In this document: in pieces, positions 29,699-33,025 of the stretch | How positions within the stretch are numbered: position 1 is the stretch's first letter | How the letters are laid out: every line of letters starts with the position of its first letter | Origin: Alistipes sp. UBA940 | GTDB taxonomy: Bacteria > Bacteroidota > Bacteroidia > Bacteroidales > Rikenellaceae | DNA length: 33,025 nucleotides | NCBI GenBank assembly: GCA_002293425.1 | Contig: DBDE01000003.1 | Location: 47,642-80,666, forward strand | Reading direction: 5' to 3' | The notes under the pieces: model-generated | Database searches by the model: none | Told to the model about the DNA's origin: nothing | The model's input: the letters and a program-made list of their open reading frames with translations, nothing else | Made by a program: the position numbers and the translations under genes

Positions 29699-29803
29699 AA
29701 AAAAATTCCTCAATCAGTTTACATATTTGGCACAAAAATCCCGCCACCGGAGACCTAAAAAGGTTCCGGCGGGATTTTCATACCAAACTTAACTGATCGA
29801 GGT
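29699..29803 (-). ncRNA. Candidate rod-shaped small RNA (about 105 nt)
   Basis: On the minus strand a promoter (29808-29839) is followed within about 5 nt by the 5' arm of a near-continuous hairpin. CCTCGATCAGTT (29802-29791) pairs with AACTGATTGAGG (29719-29708) over 12 bp including one G-U. TTTGG/CCAAA and AAAATCCCGCC/GGCGGGATTTT (11 bp, perfect) follow, with an apical ACCT-TTTT-AGGT stem. The transcript then meets a U7 run (29705-29699), so the outer stem doubles as terminator. No protein frame is plausible. I do not match it to tmRNA, SRP RNA or RNase P; 6S-like is possible by shape only. Confidence 0.7.
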
Positions 29804-29807
29804 GATG

Positions 29808-29839
29808 CAAATTTAGTGCAAGGCGAGCGGAAAACCAAA
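29808..29839 (-). promoter_or_regulatory. Promoter of the small RNA
   Basis: TTTG (29836-29839), a 20-nt spacer and TAAATTTG (29808-29815), both perfect. The predicted start falls at the 5' base of the long stem. Confidence 0.75.
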
Positions 29840-29856
29840 CAAAGTTTGAGTTTTTT

Positions 29857-29951
29857 CGAGGTCACAGACCTCGTCAGCTCCCCCGCAGGGCGGGGTCGGG
29901 GGAGCTGAAATCTGTGTCGCATAGCCAACTCTCCACTCTCAATTCTCAACT
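29857..29951. repeat. Composite repeat: hairpins, CGCATAGCC box and heptamers
   Basis: CGAGGTC/GACCTCG (29857-29873) and CAGCTCCCCC/GGGGGAGCTG (29875-29907) hairpins are followed by CTGTGTCGCATAGCCAACTC (29912-29931) and CTCTCAATTCTCAACT-type heptamers. It has the same layout as the block inserted in the M16 gene at 16154-16246, in inverted orientation. Confidence 0.8.
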
Positions 29952-29988
29952 AAAAAACATCCCCCACCCAGGGAATGGGCAGGGGATG
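29952..29988 (-). terminator. Terminator of the rplM-rpsI-rpsB-tsf operon
   Basis: On the minus strand CATCCCC then CCCA pair with TGGG then GGGGATG, followed by a T6 run (29957-29952). It lies 20 nt after the tsf stop. Confidence 0.85.
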
Positions 29989-30008
29989 GATTTGATAATA
30001 AAAAGTGC

Positions 30009-30809
30009 TTAGTCGTTCAGGCTAAACCTCTTATAGGCCACAACCTTGGCATCCTTATCCGCCTCGGCAATAAATTCCGCAACGGTCACCTTCGGATTCT
30101 TCACCAAAGCCTGATTCACCAACGTGTTCTCCTTGATGTACTTAGCCAGCTTACCCTCGGCAATCTTGTCCAACATAGCCTCGGGCTTACCCTCCTGACG
30201 CGCCTGCTCGCGACCGATCTCGAACTCCTTGTCCAGAATGGCCTTGGGAACATCGCCCTTGTCGATCGACACCGGAGCCATAGCGGTCGCCTGCATACAC
30301 ACATCGTGTGCAACTTCGGCGGGAATAGTCTTCGAGAAACCGATTATCGACCCCAGCTTCCTGTTGGTGTGCACATAGGCGTCGATGAACGGAGCCTCGA
30401 TACGGGCATAGAACGGCAACTCCACCTTTTCGCCGGTCTGTCCGCTCTTTTCGGCCACCATATCCGACACCTTGCCGAGCAACGAGTCGAGATCGGCAAA
30501 GTCGCCACTCACAGCCACATCCAAAATCGCCTCGGCACTCTTGCCGAACTCTTCGTTCTTGGCCACAAAGTCGGTCTCGCAAGCCAGACACAGCATATAG
30601 CCCTTCTGCCCGTTGATCTTATAAACCACCACCCCTTCGGTTGCGGTCCTGTCGGCCCGTTTGTCCGCAACGAGTTTCCCCTTTTCGCGAATAATATCTT
30701 TGGCCTTGTCGAAATCGCCGTTAGCATCTTTCAGCGCGGCTTTGCAGTCCATCATACCTGCGCCGGTCATTTTGCGCAATTTGGCAACGTCTGCTGCTGT
30801 TATTTCCAT
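30009..30809 (-). CDS. tsf: Elongation factor Ts
   Basis: A 266-residue protein that releases GDP from EF-Tu. The N-terminal UBA-like domain reads VAKLRKMTGAGMMDCKAALK (residues 8-27). The core has CETDFVAKNEEF (about 76-87), the key TDFV loop that inserts into EF-Tu. The C-terminal part carries coiled-coil helices (about 190-240) and ends KVVAYKRFSLND. Length matches the family. It follows rpsB by 24 nt in the classic rpsB-tsf pair. Confidence 0.97.
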   Translation of the reverse strand: MEITAADVAKLRKMTGAGMMDCKAALKDANGDFDKAKDIIREKGKLVADKRADRTATEGVVVYKINGQKGYMLCLACETDFVAKNEEFGKSAEAILDVAVSGDFADLDSLLGKVSDMVAEKSGQTGEKVELPFYARIEAPFIDAYVHTNRKLGSIIGFSKTIPAEVAHDVCMQATAMAPVSIDKGDVPKAILDKEFEIGREQARQEGKPEAMLDKIAEGKLAKYIKENTLVNQALVKNPKVTVAEFIAEADKDAKVVAYKRFSLND

Positions 30810-30833
30810 AGTTGTATTATTTTTCTCGTTATT

Positions 30834-31715
30834 TTATTCAGCGGCGGCTTCGGGAGTGACTTCGGCTGCGGGTGCTTCAGGTGCGGCCTCAGGAGTCGCT
30901 TCGGGTGCGGGAGCAGCATTTGCCATCGCTTCGCCCACCGCCTCGGCACTCAGTTTCTTCACCCGGGTGCGGCCCGAGGTAGCCTTAGCCGGTGCCTCTT
31001 CGCCGCTGTCCTCCTTCTCCTTTTCGAGTTTGCGCTCCTGCAACCCTTCGGCGATAGCGCCGCAAATCGCGTTAAGAACCACCTCGATGGATTTGGTCGC
31101 GTCGTCATTCGCCGGAATCACATAGTCGATCATCGAAGGATCGCAACAGGTGTCGACCATTGCGAAAACCGGAATGCTCAACCTGTTGGCCTCTTTCACG
31201 GCGTTCGCCTCCTTCTGAACATCGACCACGAAGAGTGCCGCCGGAAGACGGGTCAGGTCGGCGATCGAACCGAGGTTCTTCTCCAACTTGGCCCTCTGGC
31301 GCGAGATCTGCAACTTCTCCCTTTTCGAGAAGTTGTCGAATGTGCCGTCCTGGGTCATCTTGTCGATGGTCGACATCTTCTTCACCGCCTTGCGAATGGT
31401 CGGGAAGTTGGTCAACATACCGCCCGGCCAACGCTCGGTCACGTATGGCATATTGATCGCCTGCACCTTTTCGCTCACAATATCTTTTGCCTGCTTTTTG
31501 GTCGCCACAAAGAGAATTTTCCTGCCGCTCTTTGCTATTTGCTTGGCGGCCGCGGCCGCTTCGTCTATCATAGCGACGGTCTTATGCAGATCTATGATGT
31601 GGATCCCGTTGTTCTCCATAAAGATGTACGGAGCCATCTTGGGATTCCATTTACGCCTCAGGTGCCCGAAGTGCACGCCCGCTTCCAACAACTGTTCGAA
31701 ATTTGTTCTTGCCAT
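30834..31715 (-). CDS. rpsB: 30S ribosomal protein S2 (uS2)
   Basis: A 293-residue protein starting MARTNFEQLLEAGVHFGHLR, with RKWNPKMAPYIF, NGIHIIDLHKT, ERWPGGMLTNFPTIRKAVKK and DVQKEANAVKEANRLSIPVF, the conserved S2 blocks that bind 16S rRNA and S1. Residues about 240-293 form a long Ala/Pro/Glu-rich tail (repeats like APEATPEAAPEAPAAE) beyond the core, longer than in many phyla. A structured gap (31746-31781) separates it from rpsI; tsf follows. Confidence 0.97.
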   Translation of the reverse strand: MARTNFEQLLEAGVHFGHLRRKWNPKMAPYIFMENNGIHIIDLHKTVAMIDEAAAAAKQIAKSGRKILFVATKKQAKDIVSEKVQAINMPYVTERWPGGMLTNFPTIRKAVKKMSTIDKMTQDGTFDNFSKREKLQISRQRAKLEKNLGSIADLTRLPAALFVVDVQKEANAVKEANRLSIPVFAMVDTCCDPSMIDYVIPANDDATKSIEVVLNAICGAIAEGLQERKLEKEKEDSGEEAPAKATSGRTRVKKLSAEAVGEAMANAAPAPEATPEAAPEAPAAEVTPEAAAE

Positions 31716-31745
31716 TTTTTTCTAAATAATAAAGTAATTTACACC

Positions 31746-31781
31746 AACACCCCGAGTAGCACAAAACCGTGGTCTGGGGAG
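31746..31781 (-). promoter_or_regulatory. Hairpin in the rpsI-rpsB gap, possible S2 leader control element
   Basis: On the minus strand CCCCAG pairs with CTCGGGG (one bulged base) and encloses CAC/GTG around GGTTTT. No TAnnTTTG box lies between the genes, so this is in the operon message. Autoregulation by S2 is known in other phyla; here it is only a possibility. Confidence 0.4.
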
Positions 31782-31793
31782 TTTTATAACTTT

Positions 31794-32180
31794 TTAACGC
31801 TTGCTGAACTGGAACCTGCGGCGAGCACCCGGCTGACCCGGCTTCTTACGCTCTACTTCGCGACTGTCGCGGGTCAAAAAGCCGTTCTTCTTCAACGCCG
31901 GACGCAGCTCGGCATCTATTTCACACAATGCGCGAGCGATACCCATACGGGCGGCCTCGGCCTGACCCTTGATGCCTCCGCCGGTCAGATTGATGGTGAT
32001 GTCATACGCCTCGGTCTGATTGATAACCAACAGCGGCTGGCGCACCACAAACTGAAAGATTTCCAGCGGGAAATAGGTCTCCAACGGCTTTTTGTTGATG
32101 GTTATTTGTCCCTTGCCGGGCTTAACGAAAACTCTTGCGACGGCCGCCTTGCGCCGTCCGACTGTATTTGTCACTTCCAT
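31794..32180 (-). CDS. rpsI: 30S ribosomal protein S9 (uS9)
   Basis: A 128-residue basic protein beginning MEVTNTVGRRKAAVARVFVK and carrying KGQITINKKPLETYFP and TGGGIKGQAEAARMGIARAL. It ends with the long basic tail ARRRFQFSKR whose last Lys-Arg reach the P-site tRNA, a hallmark of S9. It follows rplM by 2 nt in the conserved L13-S9 pair. Confidence 0.97.
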   Translation of the reverse strand: MEVTNTVGRRKAAVARVFVKPGKGQITINKKPLETYFPLEIFQFVVRQPLLVINQTEAYDITINLTGGGIKGQAEAARMGIARALCEIDAELRPALKKNGFLTRDSREVERKKPGQPGARRRFQFSKR

Positions 32181-32182
32181 AA

Positions 32183-32638
32183 CTATTTGATCTCGCTAAG
32201 TTTAAGGGGTTTGGGATTTTGCGCGGTGTGCGAGTGCTCGCTTCCGGCATAAACCTTCAGGTTGCGCATCTGGGCCGCACCCAGCCTGGTGCGCGGAAGC
32301 ATACCCTTCACCGCGTGCTCCAACACGACCGTCGGCCTTCTTTTGAGGTATCCTTCGGGCGTTTCGAAACGCTGGCCCCCGGGATAGCCCGTGTGGCGAA
32401 CGTAGACCTTGTCGGTCATTTTCTTTCCCGTCAGGCGCACCTTTTCGGCGTTGATCACGATCACATTGTCCCCGCAATCGACGTGGGGAGTGAAGTCGGG
32501 CTTGTTTTTGCCCCTCAGGATTTTGGCGATCTGCGACGCCAGCCTCCCCACCACCTCTCCCTGGGCGTCAATAACGTACCACTGCTTGTTTGCGGTGGCT
32601 TTATTGACCGAGATGGTTTTGTAGCTCAGTGAATCCAT
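32183..32638 (-). CDS. rplM: 50S ribosomal protein L13 (uL13)
   Basis: A 151-residue protein with the L13 signature blocks WYVIDAQGEVVGRLASQIA (about 21-39), RGKNKPDFTPHVDCGDNVIV (about 43-62), YVRHTGYPGG (about 81-90) and AVKGMLPRTRLGAAQMRNLK. It is an early-assembling large-subunit protein. It leads rplM-rpsI-rpsB-tsf, with a perfect promoter at 32675-32705 and a leader of about 30 nt. Confidence 0.97.
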   Translation of the reverse strand: MDSLSYKTISVNKATANKQWYVIDAQGEVVGRLASQIAKILRGKNKPDFTPHVDCGDNVIVINAEKVRLTGKKMTDKVYVRHTGYPGGQRFETPEGYLKRRPTVVLEHAVKGMLPRTRLGAAQMRNLKVYAGSEHSHTAQNPKPLKLSEIK

Positions 32639-32674
32639 TTCTATCTCGCTTTAAGTTTGTTTTTTAACGAGCCG

Positions 32675-32705
32675 CAAAGATAGAAAAGATTTACCGAACA
32701 GCAAA
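32675..32705 (-). promoter_or_regulatory. Promoter of rplM-rpsI-rpsB-tsf
   Basis: TTTG (32702-32705), a 19-nt spacer and TATCTTTG (32675-32682), a textbook Bacteroidota promoter for a ribosomal operon. Confidence 0.8.
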
Positions 32706-32750
32706 ATCGCATAAGAAAATATGATGACCGCTCAAACAGAGTATAAGTTT

Positions 32751-33025
<275 letters not shown>

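Noticed and set aside
29699..29803. Assignment of the rod-shaped RNA to tmRNA, SRP RNA or RNase P RNA
   Set aside because: It lacks the tRNA-like end and tag of tmRNA, the SRP GGAA-type apical loop and the RNase P core; 6S RNA could not be confirmed by eye.
29755..29949. A 64-codon minus-strand frame
   Set aside because: It covers the small RNA, its promoter and a composite repeat; the composition is not protein-like.

Overview
This 33 kb window looks like chromosomal core DNA from a member of the Bacteroidota, most plausibly order Bacteroidales; a Rikenellaceae/Alistipes-like origin is a guess from gene content and moderately high G+C. The main evidence is the promoter style: nearly every transcription unit start has the Bacteroidota -7 box TAnnTTTG, often with TTTG 19-21 nt upstream. 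Other support is the rpsF-rpsR-rplI order without ssb, the short V/A-type ATPase operon with a DUF2764 gene, and pyruvate:ferredoxin oxidoreductase. No phage, IS element, plasmid or CRISPR array was seen.

Layout. 1-2401 (-): most of an AddA/UvrD-like helicase. 2585-3707 (+): ribosomal proteins S6, S18 and L9. 3770-4419 (-): a HigB/HigA-type toxin-antitoxin pair. 4488-5483 (-) and 5524-6099 (+): thiL and adk, divergent from a 40-bp gap. 6170-13465 (-): the V/A-ATPase operon (E, DUF2764, A, B, D, I, K). 13532-13606 (-): tRNA-Arg(CCT). 13716-15221 (-): yceD/DUF177, rpmF (too short for most ORF callers) and plsX. 15269-18633 (-): a chain overlapping at start/stop codons, made of an antitoxin-like gene, a shrunken toxin, two M16 peptidase subunits and an unknown 102-aa protein. 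18720-22235 (+): PFOR. 22610-23605 (+): asd. 23971-26106 (+): a ClpB lacking its N-terminal domain. 26229-26375 (-): a 48-aa acidic protein. 26470-27735 (+): an alpha-oxoamine synthase. 27891-28784 (-): an AraC/GyrI regulator with a cysteine cluster. 28848-29660 (-): a vWA protein. 29699-29803 (-): a strong small-RNA candidate. 30009-32638 (-): rplM-rpsI-rpsB-tsf. 32751-33025 (-): the C-terminus of PriA.

The most unusual feature is a dispersed, composite repeat system. Degenerate 7-bp tandem arrays (such as GTTGAGA/ATTGAGA, ACGAATT, TTAAGAG, TAGTTCT) lie at many gene ends, often joined to a GGCTACGCG box and to GC-rich hairpins. They supply or abut the stop codons of adk, asd, yceD and the oxoamine synthase gene. 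They also sit in frame inside an M16 peptidase and PriA, where one strand reads as a STLNSQ-type peptide. Three long gene-free gaps (8266-8587, 22236-22609, 23606-23970) share a second GC-rich core (GAGGATAACCTGCG). A rod-shaped RNA with its own promoter and terminator lies upstream of the vWA gene, and an adjacent segment could pair with it in an alternative attenuator-like fold.

Functionally the genes are mostly housekeeping: translation, ion-driven ATPase activity, phospholipid precursor, thiamine and lysine/threonine-family synthesis, fermentative pyruvate metabolism, proteostasis and DNA repair or restart. There is one apparently intact and one decayed toxin-antitoxin locus. All function calls come from reading translations and motifs by eye; no database search was run.
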